Assembly (NCBI GenBank): GCA_032433595.1
Contig: JASWJB010000101.1
Location: 1-64,000, forward strand
Length of the DNA stretch: 64,000 nucleotides
Direction of reading: 5' to 3'
DNA from: Conoideocrella luteorostrata
Lineage: Eukaryota > Ascomycota > Sordariomycetes > Hypocreales > Clavicipitaceae
In this document: positions 34,651-45,939 of the stretch, piece after piece
Numbering within the stretch: position 1 is the first letter of the stretch
Layout of the letters: each line of letters begins with the position of its first letter
Made by a program: the position numbers and the translations under genes
Notes under the pieces: generated by a model
Databases searched by the model: none
Seen by the model: the letters and a program-made list of their open reading frames with translations, nothing else
What the model was told of the DNA's origin: nothing

Positions 34651-36083
34651 CCCAGGTCGGCCGGTGATGGAAGTAATACCCATCATCTGATCAAGGACTG
34701 AATCAGTCGCGTCACCTGCCAGAATATCCCGGTCAGCGCAAGATTGCAGCAAGTAACATGCTGACGGACAGAGCACACGAATGAGGTCAAGGATTACTCA
34801 CCACTAGCTGCATTAGCCGCGCCTCTACGAGCAAATTTTGGAGTCCAGGCCTTCTCATGCCCGGAACCGTGACTCTGCCGGCCCATATCGTAGTTTTACG
34901 AATGTAGCATAGCTTCGCTGGTGGAGAGGGTAGAGCTACGGATATGGCGGAATATTGGTACCGTGAGCATCGTCTGTTTCTATCGTCGCGCCGCCGCGTT
35001 TTTCTGGCGCGTGTTGCTGCAAGCAAGCCATCACTGGATCGGGGCCGGGCGGCAACGGGGGACAGAGGACGGGGCGGATAAATAGACAGAGATTGATAGA
35101 TAGATAGACAGAAAGAAAGAAAAACTTACTTACGGAGTAGTTCGTTGTGGATCTGCGACCGACCCCACCAGAACAGCCAATGCACACAGCGCTCTGTGGT
35201 TAGGTTCTTGGTGGACGCTAAGCAGAAGCAAATATGGAAAAATAGCCGTAGTGTAACTAATGACTGGTGATTTAGTCCAAGGGATAAATCGGGTCGTAAA
35301 TTCATGTTGGCAGTAGCACAAGGACGTCGTAGTCCAAGCAATAAGGTATATCGCGGTGGATAATATTATTTAGACAATCGTCCAGGTGTTGCCCCCCCAT
35401 AGTGGGTAACGGCGGCGTATCGAGAATCGCTCCTAAGTGAGATGATACAATTGATGGACGATTAGTCTACCACTATTGAGTGCAAGGGTGTGCCCCGTAG
35501 CGAACCCAATACTCCACTGTTTACTACGTGACCTAACTTCATTCTCAACAAGTCCCCAAAAATAGTTACAGTCTGTGCCCATAAATTTCCAACCCCAGAG
35601 TCGCGTTGCGGCACGCCAGCTGCGTTGGAAACTATTGGACCCCGACTGTACTCCGGAACTGGCTGCTCAATCTAGCCCAAGTAGTCATGGCTGCGCCCTA
35701 TCTACAAAGGGCCTTATTACCCTCGCTTCTCTTCTTGTTCTCTCGACAAGTTTATTGTCTTGTCATTACTTATCGCAAGCAAACCAACCTCACTGCCTTT
35801 CCCATCACACCACTATCAAGGCAAACGAGCCGGCGAATCACCACGCCAAGTTCATCAAGCGCTTCGCTACCGAAGAAGCGCCGCGCAGCGGAGAGCTCCA
35901 AAGCCGGTACCTCTATCGGCTGAGGAACATGCTGTGAACCGAAATCGATTATGCAAAGTTCGGTTCGTTAAGCCAAAGTACTCGAGCGAAACGATGATTA
36001 CTATGACAGGTATTTTTCGGAAAATGGCAAAGGTATGTAGCCACCTATGAAGTCAACGATTTGTTGGAATGTAGTCCCTGCTT
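34651..36083. other. Gene-less stretch
   Basis: Contains a TAGATAGA/GAAAGAAA tract at 35095-35122 and an exact TACGGAGTA at 35131. ORFs up to 120 codons near 35575-35937 show no motif I recognise. Confidence 0.4.
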
Positions 36084-36556
36084 ATGCAAACATACAGATA
36101 CTGCGACGAGAAGAACGTCGGAGACTGGGAGAAGACAATCCGATCTCAACCTCGAGAAACTACGATGGACTCGTTCCTTTTTGTTTATGGGAACTGTAGC
36201 GTTGAGTCGTGGGGAACAACATCCGAAGAGTATATGTGCCAGTTCCAACAGCTGTCTACGACCGTCACAGGCCAATATATGAACTGTAACGACAGTAGAG
36301 AGGTATGCAAGGTACTACGAACAACTTTACATCCTATTTGGTCATCACGCAGAGCCCACTGACAGGTCTCAAGTACCATCATAATGTGCTAGTTCCTAAG
36401 TTTGGGCCTCCGTGCGCGCCGAATATCGATGGTAAGCCTGTGCTTAATGTCGACAGTATAAAAGTCATCTTAACGTTCAATTTTGCGTACAATACAGGTA
36501 CGTTCAATCTCGAACGACATCGCATCCGGCTGGCTGGTTGCTACCAGATCCTGTGA
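36084..36556 (+). CDS. Unrecognised gene, two exons, probably 5'-partial
   Basis: Exon 36084-36302 and exon 36353-36556 join in phase across a 50-bp intron (GTATGC...ACGCAG). The joined frame is about 140 residues with five cysteines (YRYCDEKN, YGNCSVES, EEYMCQF, YMNCNDS, GPPCAPN) and ends after LAGCYQIL at a TGA. The cysteine spacing suggests an extracellular or disulfide-bonded protein, but no signal peptide is found in this frame. A sixth cysteine lies near the end. A true first exon may lie upstream of 36084, where a protein-like piece DYYDRYFSENGK occurs near 35995-36033. I do not recognise the family. Confidence 0.35.
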
Positions 36557-36914
36557 CATACCGGAGCGTGGCCCGGTGAACTCGTCGAGGGTTTCTCAGC
36601 TCGGGTTGGGGCTAGCAAAGGGGGGACAGTTAGCAGGCTACAGGAGGAGACTAGAATAAGGAAGTCGTTCCTAGTCTGCAGAGGGCTGCCCGCCGTACAC
36701 CACGCAGATTCAAGGTACGTCTGGCATGGGAATAATCATTCTCGCTTGGGCAGCACTCATTACCAGCACCAGCACCAGCACCAGCACCATAATTCAACTA
36801 CTCGGATGCTTTCCCTGCGCCTACCACGTCGATACGATAGCTGGCGTGGCTATCTCGTCTCTATTATCCTTTGCAGTACGTACACACGTACGCACGCACG
36901 TACGCACGCACGTA

Positions 36915-37190
36915 CTTTGTCGGCCCAAAGCACACACCCACCACTCGCGTATACTGGTGTCTGACACACATCCAGCAACGCTCCGTACACCCTGTCAAGG
37001 TTTCTTGCAGGAACCTTGTGTAATTCGTAAAGATCTTACGTATCGTAAGATCAAATGGTTTGTCAGGTCGTCGCTCGATGAAATCGAGTTATTGCGCACT
37101 TCAGTAGAGCAATTCAATCATAATGGGTAGTTGAGCAAATCTCGCGGCAAAGACGCACTTCCTGAACTTGGGGAAAAAGTACTTGAATTC
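36915..37190 (-). repeat. Repeat arm, right copy (inverted)
   Basis: Reverse complement of the arm at 31769-32040, diverged. The minus strand reads GAATTCAAGTACTTTTTCCC to GGGCCGACAAAGTACG. A CACGTACGCACG tandem (36877-36915) abuts the inner end, and CACCAG copies lie at 36760-36787. The two arms enclose about 4.9 kb. Confidence 0.7.
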
Positions 37191-37228
37191 AATGATGATG
37201 TCCCCTGAGAAGGATGAGCCTCCTACCT

Positions 37229-37424
37229 GTGGCTATATTATTGGATTTGACCTATACACCTGGCTCGCCTCTTTTATACGGCGCGCTCAGCAGCATACCT
37301 CTTCCTCCTCCACTTCTTCTGCTTTCTTAGATAGTCACGAATGGATTGAATTGTTTTGCACATTGTTTTGCTCCACCTTACGGTATCGATACCCTCGTCA
37401 CCCGAAGCCCTGTGCTACATACAG
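37229..37424 (+). mobile_element. Copia-type LTR, family 1, 5'-degraded
   Basis: Matches the LTR at 55425-55629: CTCTTTTATAC(C/G)GCGCGCTC, TTCTTCTGCTTTCTTAGA, TTGAATTGTTTTGC and a terminal CCCTGTGCTACATACA. The expected TGTTGGAATCC start is no longer recognisable. Confidence 0.6.
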
Positions 37425-38728
37425 TCACTATCAGGGCTCAAGAAAGAGACCTAGCCGCACTGAGGATAACCTCAGTTGTGTAATGACTTTTTGGGGGTCA
37501 TTTTCGGACGTCTGGGCGGTAAGTCTGAGGGAATGCATACGTCGGGTTGCCAAGCCAGCTCGCTCGTCCCATATTTATATCAATGGCGGGACGTCAGCGG
37601 CATTAAAATAACACTGGCGTGCGCAGCTTCAGAGGTGGGATGCTCCAAGTCGGCATGAGCGCTTCGCAAATTGACCTCCAAAAGTGGCATTATGTCTTCC
37701 CAAAAGGGACACCACAACCTCAAGAAATCGATGCTCTTTTGCTGTGAACCTGCAATTTATTCGTAAAGAAGCTACAGGCCGCACAACACTATCTCGGGTG
37801 GATGCGGCAGGTCGCAGTGGCAGCAGCTTAGCTTAAGCACCTAGGTTTAGCGAATTGCGATATTTAACTAGCTAATATGCTATTATCCAATGCGCATAAC
37901 ATTTAACTTGCCGATTTTGACCATACGCGCAAAGTCAGGGACGTTCTGCTATCCTTGATGCTTTGCTTGGCTACTTGGGGATAAAGGTGGCTTGGAGCAC
38001 GGAACATACGGCACAGCTGGCTGGGATCAGTATTAGCGGGAAGTCATCGAGCATCAAACAAGCGCGTTGGAAATCGCATCACGGAAACAAGAATGCGAGA
38101 TGCTGGCCCAATGTGGCGTACTTGACAAGCTTTTTACTAGTTAGGCAAAGAAGCCTTGCTTTCCTATTGGGTTCATAAGGCAGCACAAGCCCTTGTGCAT
38201 GGAGCTATGAATGTAGTTACACATTGACTGGCACGAGATTTCCAGACCCGCGCAGAGTCATCACCAAGGTGGTGGTATAGGGGAGGGTGGGGCAATGGAA
38301 CTACTTTCTACGTCGGGAAGAACAACAGCATCACAGCCCAGATGACCGACACCACGGGAAAATCCAAGTCCCAGCAGGTGAGAGTGTTGCATTGCATTGC
38401 ATTGCAAGAGACAAAGTGTTGTTGCGTTGAATACAAGCCCCAATTACTGCCACTGGAGTGCTATTCAGTAGGCCTACTCTTTTGCTCAATAGTCAAGTGG
38501 TTGATTGTTCCAACAAGTGTAGTGTCATGGTCCACTCGAAGAGATGTAGTTTTGCGGCTTTTTGGCGCATCGCATCGATTGGCTGCTGTACATCCATCGC
38601 GTCACATCGCACGTGGGCTGCTGCAAGGACCCAGTCTCAACATGGGAGACCTTGTTCAAGGTTGTTAGCATATCACATGTTCATATTGCATTGAAAGGGT
38701 GAAGAGGCGTTTTTCGCTTAGCATCGCA
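37425..38728. other. Gene-less stretch
   Basis: A short frame at about 37655-37745 reads DLQKWHYVFPKGTPQPQEID and looks like a decayed exon, but I cannot place it. TTGCATTGCATTGCATTGCA lies at about 38388-38405. Nothing else recognised. Confidence 0.4.
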
Positions 38729-38977
38729 TCACTTCTTCTGGATATTGTAGTCGGAAAGATTGCGGCTGTCTCTCAACTGCTTACCGGCGAAGATCAAACG
38801 CTGATGGTTAGGAGGAATGCCTTTCTTGCCTTGAATCTTTGACTTCGCGTTGTCGATGGTAGCAGAAGACTCTACCTCTAGGGTGATGGTCTTGCCAGTC
38901 AAAGTCTTGACAACTGCGATGATGTTAGAAATCAGTCCGCCTTGGATGCATGCTTGCAAAAGTATTAATAACTTACT
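38729..38977 (-). pseudogene. Ubiquitin gene fragment, truncated and diverged
   Basis: After a GTAAGT...CATCGCAG intron (38914-38976) the frame reads [16 protein letters not shown] and continues to LSDYNIQKK, then TGA. It covers ubiquitin positions 5 to about 64. The C-terminal segment with the Gly-Gly needed for conjugation is missing, and no ATGCAGATCTT-like start precedes the intron. At least ten otherwise nearly invariant positions are changed (D21A, V26A, D32G, E34K, D39N, Q40H, E51R, G53S, T55N, E64K), while K27, K29, K48 and K63 remain. Real ubiquitin genes hardly vary, so this copy is free of selection or has been recruited to something else. It retains an intron at the usual early position, pointing to a DNA-level copy rather than a retroposed one. 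Confidence 0.9.
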
Positions 38978-39238
38978 CTTGGAAAGAGGTAGACCTAAAG
39001 GACTTCGGTGTCCTCCTCGGAAGACGGTGTTCGAATCTCGCTTCCACCATACTTTTTTTGGCCTTTTATTCTCCATCGTTTTAATTAATGTTCCATCGTA
39101 GGCGCAGAGGTGCTAGCCAGTTATACGAGTGGACTGTTAAGACTGATAATATATTTTAGGGATCGTGATGCTTTATCTTCAAGCAGTGTAGGGGGGCTTG
39201 CACATAGAAATCCAGCCGACCAGTGAGTGCTCTGTTAT

Positions 39239-39444
39239 TGTTGGAATCCTGCCGCCAAGCACACCAGGGAGCATGGAGCGAGTCATGTGGTCACCTTTCA
39301 GCCACGATATTTATACGGCGATATCGAGCCTCCCACCTTGACTTGTTTTCTTCTTCTTAGATAGACAGAGACTAATGAATATATTGCATTTTGACCGTAA
39401 TTGGTATCGATACCGTAATTGCACAACACCCTGTGCAACCCACA
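39239..39444 (+). mobile_element. Solo LTR, copia-type family 1 (206 bp)
   Basis: Runs from TGTTGGAATCCTGCC to CTGTGCAACCCACA. Flanks GTTAT / TTTAT form a 5-bp target duplication with one mismatch. Internal words shared by the family: TATTTATACGGCGATATCGA, TTGACTTGTTTTC and TGGTATCGATACCG. It lies 195 bp upstream of the exonuclease-like gene, so its promoter faces that gene. Confidence 0.9.
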
Positions 39445-39638
39445 TTTATAGAGCTTAGTAGCTTTTGGCAACGCTTTGGCTAAGGTATTGTGCGTGCTGG
39501 ATGTCACGTGCTGTAGTGCCTTTAAGTTTGCGACGTGAATTCCCCGGCACAGAATAATCTTGCTGTTTTGACATTATTTCTACTAGCGATCTATCTATCC
39601 AAAACAATCCACGCCATTCTCCAAGGTTAACCACGAAG

Positions 39639-40889
39639 ATGCGATATCATCGGTCGCCACGTATGTTTCGTTGGCGTCATTGGGAAGAATTATGGCGCAG
39701 CAATCTCCCCGATCTTGAGACGGCTAAAGTCATCGCTGCGAGCACTATCTTTGTTGCTATTGACACCGAGCCATGGTTGGATGATGGCAAAAACAAGGAT
39801 AACAGAGAGGCTTCTGAGATCGGCATAGCTTTTCTCTTTCCCACAGCTAACCAGAAAGGGCCTGCCCCCAAGCCGCCTCAGACTCTTGACGAGACCTACC
39901 AACGATTCTCCATCTCTTCTCATTGCGTCTGCATCCGTGGCCGCGAGCGCCTAACACGGGAGCTTTTTTGGAATCAAGACACCGAAAATATTGCGTCCAT
40001 TGAGCCTGACCGGGTAGAGGAAACTATTACCAATATTCTCCAGACTACCCAGCAGAGAGCTAGCTCCTCTTTCGGCAGTCCCCTAACACTTACTCTTGTT
40101 GGATTTGATTTAAATGCCGAATTTCGCATCTTGTCTCATCAATATCCACGTGCTCTTGGCTGCTTTACTTCCTGGGTTGATATCCAGGAGCTTACCCAAG
40201 AAATCAACATAGTCCCTCAAGCACCAAGCCTACGCAATACTCTGATCGCCTTTGGATACGAACCCAAGTTTCCGACGTGTACATCGCGCACCGATGGGCA
40301 TAGTGCAGGGAATGACGCTATGCGCTCAATCTGCGTTCTTGTGACTCTCTTGTTCTTCGCACCTCAAGGCCAAGAGTTAGCCCGGATTTGCTCAAGGTAT
40401 CACGCAGGTCGTGCTAAGCAACGGGAGCATCTCCGGCGGAATAAGATCAACATGAAGAAATCCGACTTATTTGCTAAGAGTTATCCCATGCCACGCGAAA
40501 AGTACCCATTTCGCGCGAAAGTGATCCTACCGGGAGCTTATTTCCAAGTACGGCCAGATCCGGGTATATTATGCGAATATTTCCTCAAGTACAGACCTGT
40601 GGCGGCAGGGTGTAATAGGACGCAAGAGTTTGGAGGCTGGATCTGTTTGGCGAGCTTGGAGGAGCTTAACGCGTTCGTGGAAGAGGTTCACGGGCTGGAG
40701 GATGCAGAGAGTAAGGCAACCTGGGTCGCAACCTCACAGTACGATCCGACAGTAGTGCCTGCAACCACGGCGGCTGAGCTAGATGAGTTCTTGAAGCAGA
40801 AATCGATCGCCGAGATTGCTGAGAAGACACGAATACGACAGGAGAGGAAAGAAACAAAGGCGAGAGACGAGATAATTGACAGTTATTAG
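39639..40889 (+). CDS. DEDDh exonuclease-fold protein, Gfd2/YDR514C-like
   Basis: An intronless 416-residue ORF. Residues 37-65 read IFVAIDTEPWL...SEIGIAF (Exo I, D42 and E44), 154-164 VGFDLNAEFRI (Exo II, D157), and 219-227 DGHSAGNDA (Exo III, H221 and D226), the full acidic set of DEDDh 3'-5' exonucleases in the RNase H-like fold. WVDIQEL (179-185) and the FGYEPKFP segment are typical of the fungal Gfd2/YDR514C C-terminal domain. The C-terminal third (about 290-416) is an added region ending in a charged helix (AEIAEKTRIRQERKETKARD). All catalytic residues are present, so it may be an active nuclease on RNA or DNA. The substrate is unknown, and location is probably cytosolic or nuclear, as no signal peptide is seen. 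It is one of the few intact ORFs in the window and its 5' flank carries a solo LTR. Confidence 0.85.
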   Translation: MRYHRSPRMFRWRHWEELWRSNLPDLETAKVIAASTIFVAIDTEPWLDDGKNKDNREASEIGIAFLFPTANQKGPAPKPPQTLDETYQRFSISSHCVCIRGRERLTRELFWNQDTENIASIEPDRVEETITNILQTTQQRASSSFGSPLTLTLVGFDLNAEFRILSHQYPRALGCFTSWVDIQELTQEINIVPQAPSLRNTLIAFGYEPKFPTCTSRTDGHSAGNDAMRSICVLVTLLFFAPQGQELARICSRYHAGRAKQREHLRRNKINMKKSDLFAKSYPMPREKYPFRAKVILPGAYFQVRPDPGILCEYFLKYRPVAAGCNRTQEFGGWICLASLEELNAFVEEVHGLEDAESKATWVATSQYDPTVVPATTAAELDEFLKQKSIAEIAEKTRIRQERKETKARDEIIDSY

Positions 40890-41138
40890 CTGAAGTCGTA
40901 GACAACAACTCGGGGAATAGGTTTTAGTTTCTAGGATTAGTATATACTACTGTCACATCTGGAGTTACGTTCTTTCTTCTTATTCCTAGATTCTGACTTA
41001 ACTAATCTGGCGAATTCCGCGATATCCTACGATTGACAAGGTTATCCGTGACGCCTAGTCAATAACCGCATGCTATTATAACAGAATTTTCCTCCGTAAT
41101 CTTAGCTGTCTATGGCACTGACTTACCTGACCAGCACT

Positions 41139-41472
41139 TGTTGCCTTATGTCCTTCATGAGCATTCAAGAGCAACTGGAAACAGTGGAATTCAGCAGTGA
41201 TAGATGGATTCAAATGAATAGATTGGTAGTAGCTTGAGATGATGATTGAATTGACTGATGATGATTCTTCTGTCCTTTCCGAAGAGCCCTGAAAGCCTCT
41301 TATTTATAGCACCTTTCTTCTTTCCATCGATTCTATGGCCTTCTATGCACTGCCTCGTTATCCGAGGCATCGCCCCATTTTCCGCGTCACTGCCTCATTA
41401 TCACAGCCTCACTATTCATCTAGCTAGTCACGGCACTGATTATACTGACAGGGAGCTATTTTCGTCTCAACA
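41139..41472 (-). mobile_element. Solo LTR, family 2 (334 bp)
   Basis: Plus-strand ends are TGTTGCC and GTCTCAACA. Matches 48757-49067 through GAGCAA, AACAGTGGAA, ATAGAT, GATGATGATT, TCCGAAGAGC and the GCCTCGTTATCCGAGGCATC region. Flanks GCACT / GCATG are only partly alike, so the target duplication is decayed. Orientation is set by the TGTTGAGA start seen on the minus strand. Confidence 0.75.
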
Positions 41473-42719
41473 GCATGGCGGCGGTGTCCACGATGTAGCC
41501 AAGGACCAAGCCATGAAAACAGAACCAAAGTGTCAAGCACAATCTTGTTGAGCATGGGTTAAGCATGACTCTGCCGATCATCATACCTCTGTCGAGCATA
41601 AAATAGTGTCCTGGTTATTAGAAGTGGCGCGAGCATATTCTCGGACGTGTGAGGTGTCGATGACTTGTTCTTTGATGTCGAACAATTTGGACATGTTGTA
41701 CGTTGGTATTGCCGCAGAGAGTTACAGGGGTGGGAGGATTTTAGCAGGGCACGCACAAAGCGGCAGATGATGCGTAACCAGGACTCGGGCATTAGGATGC
41801 GCTGAAGGGCGGAAGTGATAAGTAAAGAAATAAAGGTATAAAGATGCCAAAAGGCACTAAGCAAAGATCAAGGCAAAGCAAAGCAAGCAAAGGCAAGCCT
41901 TTCGTGATCCGATATAAGCCTGAGGGGAGAGAAGAGGGCAGGAGTGAGAGGCAAAAAGATTGAATGCTTAAGTGGGATGATTGGCAGACGCTTGTTGAAT
42001 GTAATTAAAGCCCGACGGCGCCGCGCGCTGGAGGGCGGAGACGCGTACCGTAGTTAAGGTATCGAAAGCGTCGGCAACGCAAGTACAAATAAATCAGGAG
42101 ACAAATAGCACTAGAAGAGACGAGTAGGAAGGTATCCACTGCTGGGAAACAAGCATGACTTCATCGAGCATTCTTGCGAAAGTAATGAGATAATACAAAA
42201 AGACGAAGGAAGAACTACTTATTAGAAGATCAAGTGGTTACTGACGCCGCTCCCTTTAGGGACTGGGTCACGAAGCAGAAAAAAATGTTAAGCATAGTCC
42301 TCATGAAGGCAGGAGTTAATCGCATGCATCTCCGCAGTTTATTACTAGCATCGCTTGTCCATGAGCCAGTCTCAGCAGCTGCCTCCATCTCGAAGGCAGG
42401 CTAATTCAAGTCCGTACGGAGTTTACGGCGGCCAGCAGGACAAATTGCATATACTTGGCCCGACTTCCAGTCCACACAGGCAAATGAAATCACGAAAAGA
42501 CTGCGTGCCGAATATCAAGCTTGACCAGCCTCCAGCGAGCGCCCACCCCACCGCGGTCGTAATGAGATGATACAAAAGACCAAGAAAGAACTGATCATGG
42601 GAAGATCAAAGAGGTTGCCGATGCCGCTCCCTTTTTCCTCTGTCAACTTGTAATCACCGGCCATGACGGCGGTGGCCACGATGGCGACCAGGATGAGCAT
42701 GTGCTTGAACAAGTGAAGC
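41473..42719. other. Gene-less stretch
   Basis: A diverged direct repeat pairs 42185-42260 with 42558-42635 (AATGAGAT(A/G)ATACAAAA, AAGATCAA, GCCGCTCCCTTT). A short minus ORF at about 42600-42700 starts with a signal-peptide-like MLILVAIVATAVMAG, but it ends within 60 codons and lies against an LTR, so I do not call a gene. Confidence 0.45.
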
Positions 42720-42932
42720 TGTAGGTTGCACAGGGTCTTGTGCAAGATATCGATACCAATGTGGTCAAAATGCGATATACTCAATAAGTCTCTGGTGTCT
42801 CTTTAAGAACTTTAAGAAGAGGAAACAAGTCAGGGAGAAAGCCCTAATATCGTCGCATAAATACCGTGGCCAGAAGGTGACCACGTGACCTACTCTGTGC
42901 TTCCTATTGTGCTTGACGAGGGATTCCAACAG
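42720..42932 (-). mobile_element. Solo LTR, copia-type family 1 (213 bp)
   Basis: On the minus strand it runs from TGTTGGAATCCCTCG to CTGTGCAACCTACA. It is flanked by a perfect 5-bp duplication GAAGC (42715-42719 and 42933-42937), which proves a whole LTR left by recombination. Confidence 0.95.
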
Positions 42933-43489
42933 AAGCCGCTCACAGTGAAAAGTTGGAAAAGAAATCGAGTGTTTTGGGCCGTGACGCCACTTGCACCAAG
43001 CAGTCCAAATTTCGCGAGCTCCTAAATACCTAACAGTCCACTTTGTACGATTCTTTTGGAGAAGAGAGACACAAAAAATGGCCAAGATTTTGAGGAAAGT
43101 CACATTTCCCTAGGAGTTGGACATTGTTGAGTTTTGCTCAGATGAGCTGAGAAAGGCTCTGGTTCCTGTTTGCGACGAGGTGAGGTGCGCCATGTCAGAA
43201 AAGACGAGCAAGATATTGAGCGCGTCCAACAGGTCTCAGCGGTGTGAGGTCAAAAGCCGGTCAACCTCCTTGGCCTCCTTCACCTCAGGGATTCTGTTGG
43301 CTGATGGTCTGTTACGGCTGTCATCGCTCTGACCGGGGCTGGGTGTTGTCTCGGGGGTGTTACTGAGGCGAACAAGGCAAACCTTTTGTCTCATTGTTAC
43401 ACTTGGTGAATGCAGTGAAGGAGAAACTAAGCCATAAATGTTTCTTTGATAGTTGGTGGCTGTAAAATATCTAGTCTCTGCTGCTGTGC

Positions 43490-44165
43490 TACAGTGACAT
43501 CATGCCTTTGCCGAACATAATGCCGTTGTCGAGCTTGGGTCGAGCATGACTTTGTCGAGCAAAGTTTGTCGAGTAAAGTTATCGAGTATGGGTCGAGTAT
43601 GATGACTTTATCGAGCACGAGTTTGTCGAGCATGATGCCTTTGCAGAGCATGATACCTGTCCAACATGAGCCTTTGCCGAGCATGGGTCGAGCATGATAC
43701 CTCTGTCGAGCATGACGAACATAATGCCTTTGCTGAGCACGATTCCGTTGTCAAGCATGGGTCGAGTACGATGCCGTTGTTGAGCTTGGATCGAGCATGA
43801 CATGGCCGGGCATCATGCCTGTCCCACATGAGCATTTGCGAGCACAATCCCCTTTGTCGGGCGCAGTTGGGCTGGGTTGACTTTGGTGAGTGTGGGCGAG
43901 GAGTTTCGCTTCGGGACTCCACTTTTACAGCGTCGAAGTGGAAAAAAAGACGGACAAAAAGACAGCAACACTGGACGGGCAGAAAGACAGACAGACAATC
44001 AAACAGACGGGACACAGGGTGCTCCCTGGGAAGGAACTACGACCTGCGACCTCGAGCAGCTGGGCAGTTTCTGGATGCCCCGCCAACAGGAAGTGTTTCG
44101 GTAATAGGGAAGTGACAGGGTGGCGGCGCGGCGGCTCTGCAAGGAGAGCGCGAAACTGGCTGTGG
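43490..44165 (+). repeat. Interspersed repeat, copy B (about 0.7 kb)
   Basis: Inverted relative of 11880-12575. The first half is an array of GTCGAGCATGATGCCTTTG-like units (about 18-30 bp, roughly 12 copies). The second half is the CGAGGAGTTTCGCTTC...ACCTCGAGCAGCTGGGCAGT unit with a GACAGACAGACAA tract. Non-coding. Confidence 0.7.
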
Positions 44166-45939
44166 CAGTCACCACGCAGCCACCAGGCAAGCACGCATAC
44201 TGTAATGCAATAGCAAGGTGTGCACACTGCACCAATAGACCAAAAATTCCGCCAGTATTGCCAGCCAGCATTTTCTGCATACGCTCACGCCTGCATACGC
44301 TTACACCTATTTACTTACATATGCAGAAAGAAATAAGGCGGCCCGGAGAGAGGCGGAGAGGGCAGAGAGGGGCAAGAAGGAACATGTCCGCAAAGGCTCA
44401 TATACCCACACGCGTCGACTCGAGCCGTCATGCTGCGCATTTAATGCGGCAGCCTTTGCGATGCAATCACGTTCCCAGTTGTGAACTCGGGATGCTGGCA
44501 GAGAATGACTTAGATTGCTGCATACAGCCCACAACCTACGTCATGGCAGGGGACATTTGAACATGACTTTCTTGCGCAACAAGGACTTGAATATAGGCAA
44601 TCTTAGATACTACCCTAGTAACACGAGTGACATGTAATTCATGAGCAAACGTGTAGTGAGCAGGCGGCGGGAGAAGCATCTCGCTAACCCGGAACCGAGA
44701 AAGCAAGCAAGCAAGTAAGCTGGCGCCGCTGAAACAACCTGCTCTTGCACTATAGAAGACCTTTGCGAGACGCTTTCTTTCCAAAATGAGGCAACATGTA
44801 GAGGCAAGATTAAGCGAACGGAAGGAAGCCCAAATGTAAAATATTTACTTTTCTTTTCCATCTTCTCTTCATCTTCTTTTCCATCCTCCTTTCATCTCCT
44901 CTTCATCTTTCTTTTCCATTCCCTTTTCATCTTCTTTTCATCTGCTTTTCCATCTTCCTTTCATCTTCTTTTCCATCTCCTATACCAACTCAGCCACTAC
45001 TCTCGCGAATCATCTCAGGCGACATTTCGGCTCTGTTTTCCTCGTGTCCCGTCAGGGCCAACATCAAACAGCCTTGTCTCATCATTGATGATGGCTTCTT
45101 CTCATCCAAGGTATGGACTTTCTCAATGATCCAAAGCGGATCTTCAGTGATGAAGAAAAATTATTTGAGCACCAGTGTGCGGTAAGAACATAACAACGTG
45201 TCATCCTTCTGAGAAGTGATGTTTTTAGGAGAGGAAGTCGGGTACTTTTTTTTGCCCTTTGGGGTTTTCCTTGCCACCGCACCTGCTTAGCCGACCCGTG
45301 ACTTACACGTGGGGCTAACAAAAGGAAATTTTTTTTTTTTTTTTTTAGGTTACGATCTGCCGATGAACCCAGAACTCTCGGTGAACATTGAATAATGGCT
45401 TGGTGGGGACAGGGCGCTAAGGTTTGGACTAGGAGCAGACTTTTGGGTAGATGAAGTAGGGTGCTTGGTAGTGGCAATGGCAATGTGAGCATGGTTGCGC
45501 GGTGCATGCAGTGGAATCCATTCATGTAGAATAGTCAAACAGCGATAATAATAAAAGATGGGATCACCTTTTTGCCTTGTTCAGTCGGCCGTTGTTTGGT
45601 TGTCGTGCGGGTGTCGCAACAGATGCCCGAGGAGTCCTCCACCACCAGCCAGCCATGGTGAGCGCTACAGCAGCCAGTGAACAGTCTGAGCAGTCGGCGG
45701 CCACCACTCACTCGACCGTGCAACGCAGGCGCACTCCCACATGGCTGTAGAATATAGAGCAACTAACACACGGCTGCTCCGTACTGACTGAACCAACTAC
45801 ACACTCACACACGCAAGCAGACGACAAGCAAGTACATTGTCTATTATCCTTGCAAAAAGCTTTGCGAAAACCGCTCCAAAATCCGCGCGATGCGCCCGTG
45901 TGAGGTAGCTACACAGGGCTGCACGTGATCGATATATGC
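44166..45939. other. Gene-less stretch with a pyrimidine array
   Basis: Bases 44863-44980 are an imperfect CTTCATCTTCTTTTCCATC array (10-20-bp units). A T18 run lies near 45330. A 147-codon minus ORF with a Lys run reads through that tract and has no domain. Confidence 0.55.

Noticed and set aside
42600..42700. Signal-peptide-like minus ORF next to an LTR
   Set aside because: The frame closes quickly, has no cysteine pattern, and the segment repeats nearby, so a real secreted gene is unlikely.
45082..45525. 147-codon minus ORF with a Lys run
   Set aside because: The Lys run is a poly-T tract on the plus strand; no conserved motif on either side.
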